From NCBI RefSeq assembly GCF_009617575.1, contig NZ_WIXJ01000003.1:241170-305169 (forward strand): a stretch of DNA of 64,000 nucleotides. The letters run 5' to 3'. Made by a program: the position numbers and the translations under genes. Position 1 is the first letter of the stretch. Every line of letters begins with the position of its first letter. This DNA comes from Rhodocyclus gracilis. GTDB lineage: Bacteria > Pseudomonadota > Gammaproteobacteria > Burkholderiales > Rhodocyclaceae. Shown here one piece after another: positions 8,547-20,193 of this stretch. The notes beneath the pieces were generated by a model. That model had not been told where the DNA came from and searched no databases. It worked only from the letters and a program-made list of their open reading frames with translations.

Positions 8547-11500
8547 TCAGGCGAGGTGATTGCGCCCATCGCGCACCAGCGCGGCAACGCTCGCCAGCAG
8601 TTCAGTCTCCTGATAAGGCTTGCCGAAGTAGCGGTCGACGCCCAGCGAGGCGGCGTACTGGCGGTGTTTTTCGGCGGTGCGCGAGGTGATCATGATGATC
8701 GGCACATCTTTCAGGCGTGTGTCGGCGCGGATGGCGCGCGTCAGGTCGAAGCCGTCCATGCGCGGCATCTCGATGTCGACGAGCAGGGCGGCGGGCCGCG
8801 TTTGCCGCAGTTGTTCGAGGGCGTCGACGCCGTCGCGGGCGGTGAGGACGCGGTAGCCCTCGCGTTCCAGAAGGCGGCCCGTGACTTTGCGCACGGTCAG
8901 CGAGTCGTCGACGACCATCAGCGTCGGCACCGTCGCAGCGCTGTTTACTGGCGTTTCGTGTGGCGCCGGCGGTGGCGCGCTCAGCGGGCGCGCGGCGAGC
9001 GCCACCGGGTTTACGATGAGGACGATCTTACCGTCGCCAAGGACGGTAGCGGCGTCGATGCCGCCGACGCGCGACAGTTGCGGGCCGACGTTCTTGACGA
9101 CGATTTCCTGCGCGCCGCGCAGGGCTTCGACTTCGATGGCAAGGCGCTGTGCGCCGCTCTTGAGCAGCAGCACCCAGGCGTGTGCCGGCGGGGTTTCCGG
9201 GACGTTTTCGCCGAGCAGCTGGCCGAGCGTTCTGAAGGGGTAGCGCTGTCCCTGCCACTCGCCTGCGCCGCTCTCGCGCAGCGGCGCCAGTGCCGGGGCT
9301 TTGAGATCCAGTGCCTGCTCGATCATCGTTGAGGGAATCGCGTAGGTGGCGCCGCCGACGTCGACCAGCAGCGCCTGCATGAGCGCCAGCGTCAGCGGTA
9401 CGGTCAGACGGAAGGTGGTGCCTTGCGTGGGCGCGGGATCGACTTCGATGCGGCCGCCCAGTTGGGCGATTTCGGTTTTGACGACATCCAGACCGACGCC
9501 GCGGCCGGCGACTTGCGACAGCTCGGCGGTGGAGAAACCGGGGGCAAAAATGAGTTCGACGAGGCGCGCCTTGCGCTCGCTATCCGGGGCGGTGGCAGCG
9601 CTGGCGTCGTCGTCGAGCAGGCCGGCCTCCCGCGCATGGGCGCGGATGCGGGCGAAATCGAGACCGCCGCCGTCGTCGCTCAGCGTCAGGATGAGCTCGT
9701 TGCCGGTCTGTTGCAGCGTCAGCGCGATCTCGCCGATTTCGCTCTTGCCCTTGGCGCGGCGTTCTTCGCGCGCTTCGATGCCGTGCACCACGGCGTTGCG
9801 CAGCAGGTGTTCGAGCGGCGCGGCGAGGCGGTCGAGCACGCCACGGTCGATATCGATGCGGCTGCCGTGCAGATCGAGGTTGGCGCGCTTGCCGGTGTCT
9901 TTGGCGGTCTGCCGGACGATGCGGTAGAGCCGGTCGGCGATGCTGCCAAAGGGCGCTTTGCGGACATCGAGCAGTTCCTGTTGCAGTGCGCGGCTTAGGC
10001 GCGTCTGCGCGACCAGCGCCGTGTCGGCGGCGTCGACGTGCTGCAGGAGTTGCTGCTGGATGGTGGCGACGTCGTCGACCGACTCGGCCATCATGCGCGT
10101 GAGTTCCTGGAAGCGGGTGAAACGGTCGAATTCGAGCGGGTCGAAGGTGTCCGCCGCTTCAGTCGCCGTCGCTGGCGGCGCGCTGTGCGCGGTCATCTGC
10201 GTTTCCGCCTGCAGGTCGACGTCGTGCAATTGCCGGCGCAGGCGCAGCACGTTGTCGGTCAGTTCGAGCAAGGTGTCCTTGAGGGCGCGCACTTCGTCGC
10301 CGATGCGCGCGCGGGCGATCGACAGTTCGCCGGCCTCGTTGACCAAGCGGTCGACGAGGTCGGCGCGCACGCGCAGCGTGCTGCGTTGCGTCAGGGCATC
10401 GTCGTCGCTGGCGCTCGGACTGTCGCGCCGTTCGCGGTCGGCGAGGCGGCGTTCGTTGGCGGAGGCGTCCGGGCGAGCGCTGGCAGCAGGGGGCGCGTCG
10501 ACGTCTGCCAGGGCGGCGGTGCTGGTCTCAGGCGGCATTGCGCCGCCCGCGCGCAGGCTGTCGATTTCTTCGAGCACGGCATCGACGGCGCTTTCGATGG
10601 CGTCGATGGCGTCGCTGGCCGTACCGTCGGCCGGTGTGCTGTGCGCCAGTGCTTCGACGCGCGTTTCGATGGCGTGCGTGATGTCGCCGAGCCGCATGGC
10701 GCCGGCCATGCGGGCGCTGCCCTTCAAGGTGTGCAGCAGCCGCGCCAGGGCGCGTGCCGCCTCCCCATTGGCGAGGTCTTCGCGGCAGGCGCGCAGGGCC
10801 GCCTCGATGCGGTGTTCGAGATCGCTCGCTTCTTCGAGGAAGATCGGCAGGAGCTGTTCGTCGAGTTCGTCGCCGAGCGTGCATTCGCCGGCCGTCGCGG
10901 GCGCGGTGGGCGTGGTCGGGGCGGATGAGATTGCGGAGGCGGTGGGCGGGGCGGCGCTTGTGTCGGCCGTGTGCGTTCCGCTCGTTCCGTTGACCGCACT
11001 CGCCGCGCTCGGCGACGGCTCTGCGCTGGCGCCGTACAGGAGTTCGTCGAGTGCGCTGACGACGTCGTGACCGAGCTGGCGGGCGAGGATTTCTCGCTGG
11101 CGCGGCGCGGCGGCGGAGTGTGGCGAGACGGATGACGCGGCCGATGCAGTCGGCGGCGGGGCCACCGGCTGCGTGTCGGCCGCTGGAGGCGGCAAGGCGC
11201 CAGCCATGTCGGGCGGGGCGGCGCAGGCAGGCGTTGTGGGCGGCGCGTCGACGGGCTCGGCCGTGAACTCGGCAACGGCATCGGCGGCGAGGGCGTCGGC
11301 GCTGGCCGGGTAGATGGCTTCGAGCGTGGCGACGAGCGCCGGCGCGGCGTCGGGCAGGCGATGTGCGGCCGTGGCGGCGAGCATGTGGCCGAGGGCGTCG
11401 ATGGCTGCGCGCAGTACGGTGAGCGCCTCGCTCGCCGCCGGTTGCGGCGTGTGGCGGCGGCGTTGCAAGGCATGTTCGAGGGCAACGCCGAGCGCGTTGA

Positions 11501-14500
11501 CGGCCTGCAGCCCGACGGTGCCGGCAATGCTGCCGAGCGTGTGGGCGGCGCGGTGGAAGGCGGCGGAGGTCGGCGCTGCCGGCGTCGCCGTGAGTTGCGC
11601 GAGTTCGCGCTCGAGCGTGTCGAGGTGGACCTGCGCTTCGTCGAGAAAGATTTGCCAGAGCGAGGAGGACACCTTGATCTGCTGCCGGCGCAGGGGCGGC
11701 GTTTCTGGCGTTTCCTGGGCGGTGTCGGTGGGTGGCGCCGGTTCGGACTGGGCTGGCAGGGCAGCCTGCGATTCCGGAGACACGTCGGGATCGGCGTCGG
11801 GCGGGGTATGCCCCTCGCTGGCGTCGGCGGCATCCTCGCCTGTCTCTTCCGTCGCAGCATCGGGCGCATCCTCACGAGTCCCGTCGAGTGGCGGGCGGGG
11901 CGGGCGGAAGCGGCCGAGTTCGATGACGTCGGCACCGCGGCTGGCGTCGACGTTGGCGGCCGCAGCGCGCAGGGCGGCGGCTTGCGCCAGCAGGGCGCTC
12001 GGGTCGGGGGCGTCGCCGCTGCCGCTGGCGAGATGTTCCACCCAGGCCGATAGCAGACGCTCGGCTTCGGCGAAGAGATCGGTGAGCGCCGGCGGCGCGT
12101 CGCTGGCGCGGGGTTGCCAGTCCTTGGCCGTGTGTTCGAGGGCGCGCGCGGTGTCGCCGAAGGCGCGCAGGCCAACCATGTAAGCGCTGCCCTTCAGGGT
12201 GTGCAAGGCGCGGCGCAGGGCGGCGAGCGCTTCGCCGCCGCGCAGGCCGCTGGCCAGACGGGCGCGGCTTTCAGCGATGGCGAAGAGCATTTCGTGCGCT
12301 TCTTCGATGAATACACCCAGCCAGTTGGCGTCCGGTGGCGCGGGGCGGCGCGTCGACGCGTGGCGCAGATCGAGGGTCGGGTCGATGGGCGAGCGGCGGC
12401 GGTCGGCGCCGTCGGTGGCGTCGTCGGCGATGAGAGCGAGCAGCGCGCTACGTGCGCGTTCGCGCAGCGCCGTGTCGCCGACGAGTTCGGCGGTGTTTTG
12501 CAGGCTGCTCAGGTGCTGGCGCAGGGCGTCACGTCGTGCCTCGTCGGCGGGGTCTGCGCGATGGTTTTGCAGGGCGGCCTGGGCGAGGCGCTTGTCGCGT
12601 TCGAGTCCGTGTTCGACGCTCTGCGCCCAGAGCTGCGCGGCGCGGACGGGGTCGGCGATATCAGGGGCAACAGAGGTGTGGGTGGGCGCGTGGCTCTGTG
12701 CCTCGATGAGCTGCGCAATGCGCGTCAGCGCTTCGGCGAGCGGCAGGAAGTCGTCATTTGCTGGCGCACTCCCGGCGTCGGCGAGTTCGCCGATGCGGCG
12801 GGCGCAGTGGCGCAGCGCGTCGCCGGTGTCGGCGAGCGCCGGACCGGCGAAGGTGTCAGCGAGGGCGCGCAGGGCGGGCGGCAGCGCCGACAGTTCGCGG
12901 TAGCGCTGCGGCGCTTGGGCAAGGGTGTCGAGTGTTTGTTCGATGCACTCGAGCGCGTTGCGGATGGCGCCCGTCTGCTGGCGGGCACGCCGGCGCTGCT
13001 GGGCGTAGTCGGCGAGCGTTTGCAGTGCCGGCAACTCTGCGGCGCTCGTCGGTGGGTTGCCGGCGAAGCAGGCGTGAACGCGCGCGACGGTCAGGTCGAC
13101 TTCGTGCAGGAAGTCGGCGCCGGGCGCCGGCAGCAGGGCGGGCGCGCGTTGCAGCAGCAGGATGGCGCAGGCGACTTCGCGGGCGAGCGTGTCGTCGAGT
13201 GCCGTGGCCGGATCGGCAATCCAGTTGCCGGCGGCGACGATGCATTGCGTCAGGCGGCGGCAGTCGGTATTGCCAAGGGCGTCGGCGGCGGCCGCGAGCC
13301 GCGCGGCGTGGCGGCGAAAGCGTGGCAGTGAGGCTTCGCCGCACCAGCATTCCAGCCAGGCGACTTCGCTGGCGCGGGCGGCGGCGCCAAGATGCGCTAC
13401 GGCGCGGCGGTGCTCGTCGGGCGTTGTGTCAGATGCCGCATCGGGTGTGCCGTTCGGGGGGTCGGGCTGCTCTTCCGGCGTAGGGGCGGGCGCCGCGTCG
13501 GTTGCGTCGTGACTGGCGAACTCCGTTGTGGCGGTGCCGGCCACCGGCGCGTCGTTGTCTGGCTCCGGCAGCGAGGCGCCGGTGGCCGGCGCTGGGAGTG
13601 TGGGTTCGGCTGCCGACTGAGAAGGTGCTGGGGTCGCCGCTTGCGGTTGCGCGGCGTCGCTCTCCTCCCCGCTCGCGGCGGCCTTGATGGCCTCCGGCGC
13701 GGCGCCCGGCGCCGCGGCGACGATCCGCAGGCCGGGGATCAAGGAGGGGAGCGCGAAGGCGTCCTGTATCTCGCGCACCGCTTCGTTGCCACGGCCGGAG
13801 CGGGCCAGTGCGTAGAGGAGGTCGCGCGTGAGGGCGAGGGCGATGCCGGGCGTGCCTTCCTGAACGCGGCGGATTTGCAGGTCGAGGCGTGCCAGCAGCG
13901 GGGTGACGTCGCAGTCGCTGGGCAGGGCGCGTTCGGCCAGTGCGCCGAGAAAGGCGGCGGCGATCCGCCAGAAGATGTGGCCTTCGGCGTTTTTGGCGGT
14001 GTCGATGCGCTCGACGGCGTTGCGCATGTCGGCGATGCCGTCGGCGATTCCCTCGTCTTTGTTCGGACTGCGCAGGAAGGCGAGCAGGCCACGCTGGAAG
14101 CGCGGCAGTTCGCGGCGCAGGACGAGTTGCTGCTGGGCGGCGGTGAGGCTGGGGGCGGCGCGCGGCGGCAGCGGGCGCGACAGGTCAGGGAAAAACAGCG
14201 CGCCGGGCGCGGCGAGCGGGCGGCCAGCGGCGCGCTGCAACTCGCGTAGCAGCGGCAGCAGGTGCAGCCCTTCGGCGGGAAGTCCGGCCAGACGGTCGGT
14301 CAGCGCGTCGCCGAGGCGGTCAAGCGCGCGTTGCGCCAGCGCGACATGGTGCGTCGTGTCGGGGCGTCGGCCAGCGTCGTCGATCAGGTCGGCGAGCGCT
14401 GCGCAGAGCAGGGCGAGCCCGTCGTCGCCGGCCAGCTGGAAGGCGCCGCGCACCTGCGCCAGCTGCTGACGGCAGACGGCGAGCGGCGTTGCGGCTCGCT

Positions 14501-14825
14501 CGGCATGCGTACCCCGCGAGGGCGTGACGCGGGCGGTGTTCAGCGATGCGCGTGGCGAGGCTTCAGCGGCGGCGAGCGGGAACGCTTCACTCGCGCCCGG
14601 CAAGGTGCTGGCGCCGAAGGGCATGGCTTCGCCGCAGTCGGCGAATTGCGCCAGCGCTTCGCCGGTGAGGGCGAGGGCGCGTTCGATCTCGCGGCTGACC
14701 GGGAGAAGCGGGCCGGGGGGATTTCCGGTGGCTCCGATGGCTCCGATGACTTCGGCGGCGGCGTTCATTCCGGTGGCTGCGTTCATCTCAGGCGCGTCTC
14801 CGCTGGTCGCTGTGTTGCCGTTCAT
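8547..14825 (-). CDS. chpA: ChpA/PilL-type hybrid chemosensory histidine kinase
   Basis: A 2092-aa multi-phosphotransfer kinase of the type IV pilus (Pil-Chp) pathway. In order: an N-terminal helical region with Ala/Pro-rich linkers; an Hpt with HTLKGSA (His875); an Hpt-like repeat at His1095 reading HTLGSIAG, where the usual Lys is Gly; an Hpt with HTLKGSA (His1365); a CheA dimerisation region; a HATPase with the N box [10 protein letters not shown] (Asn1677) and GRGVGLDVV; a CheW-like domain; and a C-terminal receiver from residue 1967 with phospho-acceptor Asp2017 ([12 protein letters not shown]). By family knowledge it phosphorylates PilG and PilH to control pilus extension and retraction and surface sensing. 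Its start overlaps the pilJ stop by 4 bases (ATGA). It is shorter than the Pseudomonas protein and has fewer Hpt-type modules. Confidence 0.95.
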   Translation of the reverse strand: MNGNTATSGDAPEMNAATGMNAAAEVIGAIGATGNPPGPLLPVSREIERALALTGEALAQFADCGEAMPFGASTLPGASEAFPLAAAEASPRASLNTARVTPSRGTHAERAATPLAVCRQQLAQVRGAFQLAGDDGLALLCAALADLIDDAGRRPDTTHHVALAQRALDRLGDALTDRLAGLPAEGLHLLPLLRELQRAAGRPLAAPGALFFPDLSRPLPPRAAPSLTAAQQQLVLRRELPRFQRGLLAFLRSPNKDEGIADGIADMRNAVERIDTAKNAEGHIFWRIAAAFLGALAERALPSDCDVTPLLARLDLQIRRVQEGTPGIALALTRDLLYALARSGRGNEAVREIQDAFALPSLIPGLRIVAAAPGAAPEAIKAAASGEESDAAQPQAATPAPSQSAAEPTLPAPATGASLPEPDNDAPVAGTATTEFASHDATDAAPAPTPEEQPDPPNGTPDAASDTTPDEHRRAVAHLGAAARASEVAWLECWCGEASLPRFRRHAARLAAAADALGNTDCRRLTQCIVAAGNWIADPATALDDTLAREVACAILLLQRAPALLPAPGADFLHEVDLTVARVHACFAGNPPTSAAELPALQTLADYAQQRRRARQQTGAIRNALECIEQTLDTLAQAPQRYRELSALPPALRALADTFAGPALADTGDALRHCARRIGELADAGSAPANDDFLPLAEALTRIAQLIEAQSHAPTHTSVAPDIADPVRAAQLWAQSVEHGLERDKRLAQAALQNHRADPADEARRDALRQHLSSLQNTAELVGDTALRERARSALLALIADDATDGADRRRSPIDPTLDLRHASTRRPAPPDANWLGVFIEEAHEMLFAIAESRARLASGLRGGEALAALRRALHTLKGSAYMVGLRAFGDTARALEHTAKDWQPRASDAPPALTDLFAEAERLLSAWVEHLASGSGDAPDPSALLAQAAALRAAAANVDASRGADVIELGRFRPPRPPLDGTREDAPDAATEETGEDAADASEGHTPPDADPDVSPESQAALPAQSEPAPPTDTAQETPETPPLRRQQIKVSSSLWQIFLDEAQVHLDTLERELAQLTATPAAPTSAAFHRAAHTLGSIAGTVGLQAVNALGVALEHALQRRRHTPQPAASEALTVLRAAIDALGHMLAATAAHRLPDAAPALVATLEAIYPASADALAADAVAEFTAEPVDAPPTTPACAAPPDMAGALPPPAADTQPVAPPPTASAASSVSPHSAAAPRQREILARQLGHDVVSALDELLYGASAEPSPSAASAVNGTSGTHTADTSAAPPTASAISSAPTTPTAPATAGECTLGDELDEQLLPIFLEEASDLEHRIEAALRACREDLANGEAARALARLLHTLKGSARMAGAMRLGDITHAIETRVEALAHSTPADGTASDAIDAIESAVDAVLEEIDSLRAGGAMPPETSTAALADVDAPPAASARPDASANERRLADRERRDSPSASDDDALTQRSTLRVRADLVDRLVNEAGELSIARARIGDEVRALKDTLLELTDNVLRLRRQLHDVDLQAETQMTAHSAPPATATEAADTFDPLEFDRFTRFQELTRMMAESVDDVATIQQQLLQHVDAADTALVAQTRLSRALQQELLDVRKAPFGSIADRLYRIVRQTAKDTGKRANLDLHGSRIDIDRGVLDRLAAPLEHLLRNAVVHGIEAREERRAKGKSEIGEIALTLQQTGNELILTLSDDGGGLDFARIRAHAREAGLLDDDASAATAPDSERKARLVELIFAPGFSTAELSQVAGRGVGLDVVKTEIAQLGGRIEVDPAPTQGTTFRLTVPLTLALMQALLVDVGGATYAIPSTMIEQALDLKAPALAPLRESGAGEWQGQRYPFRTLGQLLGENVPETPPAHAWVLLLKSGAQRLAIEVEALRGAQEIVVKNVGPQLSRVGGIDAATVLGDGKIVLIVNPVALAARPLSAPPPAPHETPVNSAATVPTLMVVDDSLTVRKVTGRLLEREGYRVLTARDGVDALEQLRQTRPAALLVDIEMPRMDGFDLTRAIRADTRLKDVPIIMITSRTAEKHRQYAASLGVDRYFGKPYQETELLASVAALVRDGRNHLA

Positions 14826-16924
14826 GCCTTGATTTTGAAGCCGGCGACAGAACCTTTCAGTTCGCTCGCCAGCGTAGCCAGTTCGCCGACGGCGAGGGCA
14901 GTGCGCTGGGTGCCGGCAGTGGTTTGTTCGGTAATGGTGAGAATGTCCTGCATCTTGTCGGCGACACCGCTGGCCGAGCCGGCTTGCTGCTCGGTGGCGC
15001 TGGAGATGTTTTCGATCAGGTCGGCGAGGGTGCGCGACACTTCGCCGATCTCGCTGAGAGCCTGCCCGGCAGCGTCGGAGCGTTTGGCGCCGGCGACGAC
15101 GCCTTGCGTCGATTCTTCCATGGCGCAGACCGCTGCGTGCGTGTCGGTCTGGATGGTTTTGACGATGGCGGCGATCTGTTGCGTGGCGGCGGCGGAGCGT
15201 TCGGCCAGCCGCTGCACTTCTTCGGCGACGATGGTGAAGCCGCGTCCGGCTTCGCCCGCCGAGGCGGCCTGAATGGCGGCGTTGAGCGCGAGGACGTTGG
15301 TCTGCTCGGTGATGTCGGAAATGAGTTCGACGATTTCGCCGATCTCCTGTGAGGATTCGCCCAGACGCTTGATGCGCTTGGCGGTTTCCTGAATCTGGCC
15401 GCGGATTTCGTTCATGCCCTTGATCGAGTCGTGCACGGCGAGCGTGCCTTTGCCGGCGGCGGTGAGCGACTGGCGGGCGACATGCGCGGCGAGGCCGGCT
15501 TCGCCGGAGACAGCCGTCATCGATTGCGCCATGGCCAGCGCCGAGCTGCCGGCGCTCTGGATCTTCAGCGCTTGCCGTTGCGCGGCGGCGAGGAGTTCGC
15601 CGGAGGTCTGGTGGGCGATGCCGGTGGTGTGCGTGACGCGCTCGGCGGCGTCGTTGATGCGCCGGACGAGGACGCGCAGTTCTTCGATGGCGTAGTTGAT
15701 CGAATCGGCGATGGCGCCGGTGATTTCTTCGGACACCGTCGCCGTGACGGTGAGGTCGCCGTCGGCGAGATTTCCCAGCTCGTTCATCAGGCGCAGGATG
15801 GCTTCCTGCGTTTGCCGGTTGGCCGCTTCCGACGCCTGCCGGCTGCGCTCGGCTTCTTCGGCGTTGTGGCGGGCGTCGTCGAGGTAGACCTTGGCCATCA
15901 GCCCCAGCGCGCCGATGGCGATGAGGACGAGGACGGCGAGCGCGGCGGCGTAGGCGGCGCGTTCGGCGAGGTTGCCCTGATAGGCGAGTGTCAGCTGGTC
16001 GGTGGCGTCGAGCAGGGTTTCGCTGTCACGGAAGATGCGGGCGCCGGCCTGTTTGGCCTGCACCAGCCGCTGCATGCCGCCGAGGATGCCGCCGACCGAT
16101 TGCTGATATTCCTTGAAGGCGCTTTCCAGTTGCGTGAGCTTTTGCTGTGTGTCGGCGTCGTGGCTGGCGCCGATGTGTTGCGCGGCGTTGCCTTTTTGCA
16201 GGGCGGCGATGAGGTCGCGGAAGGTGTTGACGTCTTTGCCGAGCAGGAAGGCGACTTCCGGGTCGATGATGTCGCTGACTTCCAGCGCGTTGGCGTTTTT
16301 GGCGATGCGTTGCGTCAGCATGACCATTTCGTTGGCGGCGGCGATCTCGCGCGGGCTGCTGCCGGTTTGCAGCTTGAGCGCCGCGACTTGTTCGGCGAGT
16401 TCGAGCAGTTGCAGGTTCTTGCTGTTGATGAGCGCCACGTCGCTGCCGAGCGAGACGAGGTTTTTCTCCATGTCGAGCAATTGTTCCGCATTGCGGCCCG
16501 TTTTGGCCCATTCGCCGGCCAGCCGTTGCAGCGGCTCTTGCGCGCTCTCCGGAGAGCGCGGGACGGTGCGGCCATTGATCTGGCCGCCTTGGCGCAGGGT
16601 GTCGAGGCGCTGGGCGAAGGCGTCGCGCGAATCGCGCAGCTGGCGGAAGGCCGTGACGTCGCCTTGCAGGGCCTGATTCGAGGCTTTGGCGAGGCGCTGC
16701 GAGAGCATGCGCATTTCGCCGGAGGCGGCGATGTAGGTGGCGCCGTAGCTGGCTTCGCGGTTGTCGTGATAGACGATGCCGGCGATGCCGAGCATGGCGA
16801 GCAGCAGCACGCCGCCGAGAATCTTCAGCTGCTGCATGACCGGCAGCTGGCCAAACAGCACCATCGTGCCGGAGAAGGGCTTCGTGCCGGAGGTTGTGGC
16901 GCCGGGGGCGGGGCGAGTAGCCAT
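14822..16924 (-). CDS. pilJ: PilJ-type methyl-accepting chemotaxis protein
   Basis: A 700-aa transmembrane receptor for the pilus chemosensory array. A first membrane segment (about residues 30-50, [18 protein letters not shown]) precedes a periplasmic PilJ sensing domain; a second (about 325-345, [20 protein letters not shown]) leads into a HAMP-like linker. The signalling hairpin is clear ([20 protein letters not shown] and [18 protein letters not shown]). It should couple to ChpA through the CheW-like PilI. It sits between pilI (15-base gap) and chpA (overlap). Confidence 0.95.
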   Translation of the reverse strand: MATRPAPGATTSGTKPFSGTMVLFGQLPVMQQLKILGGVLLLAMLGIAGIVYHDNREASYGATYIAASGEMRMLSQRLAKASNQALQGDVTAFRQLRDSRDAFAQRLDTLRQGGQINGRTVPRSPESAQEPLQRLAGEWAKTGRNAEQLLDMEKNLVSLGSDVALINSKNLQLLELAEQVAALKLQTGSSPREIAAANEMVMLTQRIAKNANALEVSDIIDPEVAFLLGKDVNTFRDLIAALQKGNAAQHIGASHDADTQQKLTQLESAFKEYQQSVGGILGGMQRLVQAKQAGARIFRDSETLLDATDQLTLAYQGNLAERAAYAAALAVLVLIAIGALGLMAKVYLDDARHNAEEAERSRQASEAANRQTQEAILRLMNELGNLADGDLTVTATVSEEITGAIADSINYAIEELRVLVRRINDAAERVTHTTGIAHQTSGELLAAAQRQALKIQSAGSSALAMAQSMTAVSGEAGLAAHVARQSLTAAGKGTLAVHDSIKGMNEIRGQIQETAKRIKRLGESSQEIGEIVELISDITEQTNVLALNAAIQAASAGEAGRGFTIVAEEVQRLAERSAAATQQIAAIVKTIQTDTHAAVCAMEESTQGVVAGAKRSDAAGQALSEIGEVSRTLADLIENISSATEQQAGSASGVADKMQDILTITEQTTAGTQRTALAVGELATLASELKGSVAGFKIKA

Positions 16925-16939
16925 ACGGATGGACGCCGT

Positions 16940-17449
16940 TCAGGCGCCGATCTCCAGAAAGCGCGGGTCGGCGAGCAGGCCCGCAACGTCGAGGCAGCGC
17001 CAGTCGTGGCCGTCGTCGTCGCGGAAAGATTGCGCTGCCCAGACGGGGGCGTCGACGGTCGGGACGTTGGCGTGCAGTGCCTCCGGTTTGCGCAGGCCGA
17101 TCAGGCGGCTGACGAGCAGGGCGGCATTGACGCCGTGGCGGGCGCCGATGAGGAGCAGTCGGGCGTGACTGTTGTGCGGGGTCGCCTCGCCGCCGCGAAA
17201 CAGCGCGAAATCGCTGACTGCGTAGAGCGTTCCGCGTACGTTGGCGAGGCCGGCGAACCACGGGCAGGTGAGCGGCGCGCGCGCCAGCGGTGGTGTCGAG
17301 ACGATCTCGCCGGCGTCGGTCAGCGGCGTCAGCCAGCGTTCCTCGCCCGCCTGAAAGCCGAGCAGGGTGGCAGCCGCTACGCCGCCGTCCTCGGGCGAGC
17401 GGGGAGGCGGCAGTTCCTGGGTGTCGGTAAGGCGAGTCCGGTGCGGCAT
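16940..17449 (-). CDS. pilI: PilI, CheW-like adaptor
   Basis: A 169-aa single CheW domain that would couple PilJ to the kinase ChpA. The start at 17449 (MPHRTRLTDTQELPPP) gives a family-length protein 10 bases after the pilH stop; the frame stays open further upstream, but that part overlaps pilH and reads as out-of-frame sequence. Recognisable stretches are TLLGFQAGEERWLTPL, FAGLANVRGTLYAVSDF (the NVRG motif of CheW folds) and a closing DVAGLLADPRFLEIG. Confidence 0.9.
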   Translation of the reverse strand: MPHRTRLTDTQELPPPRSPEDGGVAAATLLGFQAGEERWLTPLTDAGEIVSTPPLARAPLTCPWFAGLANVRGTLYAVSDFALFRGGEATPHNSHARLLLIGARHGVNAALLVSRLIGLRKPEALHANVPTVDAPVWAAQSFRDDDGHDWRCLDVAGLLADPRFLEIGA

Positions 17450-17459
17450 GCGGCGGCGG

Positions 17460-17822
17460 TCAGAGGGCAGCGATGCGGGCGAGCAGTTCGTCGCCATCGA
17501 TGGGTTTGACGAGGTAATCCACCGCGCCCTGGCGCAGCCCCCAGATCTTGTCGGTTTCCTGGCCCTTGGTGGTGCACACGAAAATCGGGATGTGCCGCGT
17601 CTGTTCGTCGCGGGCGAGCGTGCGCGTGGCCTGATAGCCATTGAGGCCGGGCATCACGACATCCATCAGCACCAGATCGGGCATCTCGCGGCGCGTCGTG
17701 TCGATGCCTTCTTCGCCACTTTCGGCGATCAGCACCTCGTAGCCAGCGCCGTTGAGGACTTCCTGGAGGAAATGGCGTTCGGTCGGCGAGTCGTCGACGA
17801 TGAGGATTTTTTTGACAGTCAT
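17460..17822 (-). CDS. pilH: PilH response regulator
   Basis: A 120-aa stand-alone receiver domain. The acidic pair Asp10/Asp11 (ILIVDDSPTERHFLQ), phospho-acceptor Asp54 (LVLMDVVMPGLNGYQ) and the late Lys (YLVKPIDGDELL) are all present. In the Pil-Chp pathway PilH is linked to pilus retraction through PilT, or acts as a phosphate sink. It follows pilG by 48 bases and precedes pilI by 10. The absence of an output domain and the neighbours make the assignment firm. Confidence 0.94.
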   Translation of the reverse strand: MTVKKILIVDDSPTERHFLQEVLNGAGYEVLIAESGEEGIDTTRREMPDLVLMDVVMPGLNGYQATRTLARDEQTRHIPIFVCTTKGQETDKIWGLRQGAVDYLVKPIDGDELLARIAAL

Positions 17823-17870
17823 TCGATAAGCTCCCGATTCGTCAAAAAACAGGCAGTCGTGCTGTCCGCG

Positions 17871-18266
17871 TCAGGCCGGCACAGACGCCAGAGCGTCGAC
17901 GCAGGCCAGCAGGGCTTCGCGGCTGAAGGGTTTGGTCAGGTGTTCGCTGGCGCCGCAAAGGCGGCCACGCGTGCGGTCGAAAAGGCTGTCCTTGGCCGTC
18001 AGCATGACGACCGGCGTCGCCTGATAGCGCGGGTTGCTCTTGATCAGCGCGCAGGTCTGGTAGCCGTCGAGGCGGGGCATCGTGATGTCGCAGAAAATGA
18101 GATCAGGCGAGTGTTCGGCGATAACGGCCAGCGCGGCGAAGCCGTCGTCGGCGAGGAGTACCTCATGGCCGGCCTCGCCGAGAAACAGCTCGGCGCTGCG
18201 CCGGATGGTCGCGCTATCGTCGATAACCAGAATCCTGACGCTCTGCGGCGTCGTGCTTGCCGTCAA
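17871..18266 (-). CDS. pilG: PilG response regulator (TTG start)
   Basis: A 131-aa receiver-only protein, first gene of the Pil-Chp operon. I place the start at a TTG at 18266 because a near-perfect Shine-Dalgarno (GGGAGG) lies 6 bases upstream and the resulting N-terminus (MTASTTPQSVRILVIDDS) fits PilG; no ATG or GTG occurs near. Phospho-acceptor Asp60 (LIFCDITMPRLDGYQ), the acidic pair (VIDD) and Lys in LTKPFSRE are intact. PilG promotes pilus extension in studied systems. The region upstream (to 18624) carries its promoter. Confidence 0.93.
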   Translation of the reverse strand: MTASTTPQSVRILVIDDSATIRRSAELFLGEAGHEVLLADDGFAALAVIAEHSPDLIFCDITMPRLDGYQTCALIKSNPRYQATPVVMLTAKDSLFDRTRGRLCGASEHLTKPFSREALLACVDALASVPA

Positions 18267-18624
18267 TTGCTGCCTCCCTGTCGGCCGCCGGTGATGTGGT
18301 GGTCTGCTCTGCGCACGAGGTGGGCGCCGCGTTGTCGCAGCGGCGGCGGCTCCTGCCGCGCCGGGCCGTGGCGCAGGCTGTGCTTCCGTCCTCATCATAC
18401 CGGATTGTCGGCAGCGCCGAGCTTCCCCGGCGGGCGGCGGGCCGGGCTTTTCGGTTAGAATCCGCGCTGGTCCGATGCCCTTGCGGCGCCTTCGCTGCGG
18501 TGTTGCTACCCGCGCGGACGCCGCCGGCGCCGTCGGTGCGTTTTCTCCGCCTTGCCGGCGTCGCCGTCTGGCGCCTGTTTTGCCCTTTTCCAGCCTTGGC
18601 CGTTGGCGGCTTTTGGCTCTGCGC
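18267..18624. other. Divergent pilG/thiD intergenic region (358 bp)
   Basis: No gene is supported here. On the minus strand TATGAT at 18394-18399 could be a -10 for pilG. On the plus strand TAGAAT at 18456-18461 could be a -10 for thiD, which would leave a leader of about 155 bases. I looked for a TPP riboswitch in that leader (CTGAGA and the paired pyrophosphate-sensor segment) and did not find one. The leader is very GC-rich. Confidence 0.4.
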
Positions 18625-19485
18625 ATGGATCAACATTCCGCCCCTCCGCCCATCGTTCTCAGCTTTGCCGCCAGTGATCCGACGGGCGGCGCCGGCGTGC
18701 AAGCCGATCTGCTGACGCTGGCGGCGAATGGCTGCCATCCGCTGTCGGTGCTGACGGCGATCACCGTTCAGGATTCGATGGGCGTCGATGGCGTCTTGCC
18801 GATCGACGCCGATTGGGTCGAGGAACAGGCGCGCACCCTGCTCGCCGATATGCCCGTGGCGGCCTTCAAGATTGGCGTCACCGGCGGCGTCGAGAACATC
18901 GCCGCCATCGCCGGCATCATCGCCGACTATCCGGATATTCCGGTCGTGCTCGATCCGGTGCTGGCCTCTGGCCGCGGAGACGAACTCGCCGATGAGGACG
19001 GCATCGGCGCCCTGCGCGAGCTTCTGCTGCCGCTGACGACCGTGCTGACGCCGAATAGCCTCGAGGCGCGTCGTCTTCTCGACGACGAAGACGAGCCGCC
19101 GTTGCCGGATGCCGGCGAGCCGTCGTTGAGCGACTGCGCCGCCCGTCTCGTTGGCTGCGGTTGCCGCTATGTGCTGATTACGGGCACGCACGAAAACACC
19201 GCCGAGGTCGTCAATACGCTCTACGGCGCGACCGGCTATCTGCGCCGGGACACCTGGCCGCGCTTGCCCGGCGTCTATCACGGCTCGGGCTGCACGCTGG
19301 CCTCGGCGATTGCGGCCGCTCTGGCGCGCGGCTTGCCGATCGAAGAAGCCGTGCGGGTTGCGCAGTCGTTTACCTGGCAGACGCTGGCGGCGGGTTTCCG
19401 CCCCGGCATGGGCCAGTTCATCCCCGACCGCTTCTATGCGCAGCGCGGCAGGGTATCGCCCGCCGCCACGGACGACCATGCCTGA
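18625..19485 (+). CDS. thiD: Hydroxymethylpyrimidine/phosphomethylpyrimidine kinase
   Basis: A 286-aa ribokinase-fold enzyme that phosphorylates HMP and HMP-P to HMP-PP in thiamine synthesis. The start at 18625 ([19 protein letters not shown]) is chosen because the family begins here; an upstream in-frame ATG at 18475 would add Arg-rich sequence with no match to the family. Motifs are [44 protein letters not shown] and the anion-hole/catalytic [15 protein letters not shown]. Its stop overlaps the thiE start (ATGCCTGA), implying translational coupling. Confidence 0.96.
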   Translation: MDQHSAPPPIVLSFAASDPTGGAGVQADLLTLAANGCHPLSVLTAITVQDSMGVDGVLPIDADWVEEQARTLLADMPVAAFKIGVTGGVENIAAIAGIIADYPDIPVVLDPVLASGRGDELADEDGIGALRELLLPLTTVLTPNSLEARRLLDDEDEPPLPDAGEPSLSDCAARLVGCGCRYVLITGTHENTAEVVNTLYGATGYLRRDTWPRLPGVYHGSGCTLASAIAAALARGLPIEEAVRVAQSFTWQTLAAGFRPGMGQFIPDRFYAQRGRVSPAATDDHA

Positions 19486-20191
19486 GTCGGTGCGGCAGTG
19501 GCGAGGCTTGTACGCGATCACTCCGGATGGCCTGCCGGAAGCGCCGCTCTTGGCGTACGCCGAGGCCGCGCTGGCCGGTGGCGCGCAGTTTTTGCAGCTG
19601 CGCGATAAATCGTCGGACGCCGCGCGGCGCGCACGCCTGGGGCACGCGCTCGCGGCGCTGTGCCGTCGCTATGACGCGCGTTTCATCGTCAACGACGATG
19701 TTGCGATGGCGCTCGCGGTGGCCGCCGACGGCGTGCATCTGGGCGGCGACGACGGTGATCTCGCGGCGGCGCGGCTGGCCTTGCCGGCCGGCAGTCTGCT
19801 TGGCGCCTCGTGTTATGCCGACTTTGCGCGCGCCCAGGCGGCGCAGGCGGCGGGCGCCGATTATGTGGCGTTCGGCGCCGTCTACGGTTCGCCGACCAAG
19901 CCGCTGGCGGCGCGTGCCGATCTGGCGCTCTTTACCCGTGCGCGCGCCGAGTTGTCGGTGCCGTGCTGCGCCATCGGCGGAATTACGCTTGCCAACGCCG
20001 CGCCGGTGATCGCTGCTGGCGCACAACTGCTGGCCGTGATCAGCGATCTGTTTGTGCCGGCGACACCCGCTGCCGTTCGCGCTGACGGAGTGGTTGCGGT
20101 CGAACCATATGATTCGGAAGATTTTTCTTTTGCGGCGTCCGCCATTCGCGCGCGCGCTGCTGCTTTTCAACGTCTCTTTGAGGAAAACTGA
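19478..20191 (+). CDS. thiE: Thiamine-phosphate synthase
   Basis: A 237-aa TIM-barrel enzyme that joins HMP-PP and THZ-P to form thiamine phosphate. The start at 19478 overlaps the thiD stop by 8 bases. Visible features are LYAITPDG at the N-terminus, [10 protein letters not shown] (pyrophosphate/Mg region), [37 protein letters not shown] and [21 protein letters not shown]-terminal extension of about 30 residues ([19 protein letters not shown]) follows the barrel. It ends 2 bases before hemL. Confidence 0.96.
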   Translation: MPESVRQWRGLYAITPDGLPEAPLLAYAEAALAGGAQFLQLRDKSSDAARRARLGHALAALCRRYDARFIVNDDVAMALAVAADGVHLGGDDGDLAAARLALPAGSLLGASCYADFARAQAAQAAGADYVAFGAVYGSPTKPLAARADLALFTRARAELSVPCCAIGGITLANAAPVIAAGAQLLAVISDLFVPATPAAVRADGVVAVEPYDSEDFSFAASAIRARAAAFQRLFEEN

Positions 20192-20193
20192 GA

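Noticed and set aside
15431..17509. A 692-codon open frame antisense to pilJ and pilI
   Set aside because: Same high-GC artefact; the minus-strand frames hold full MCP and CheW motifs.
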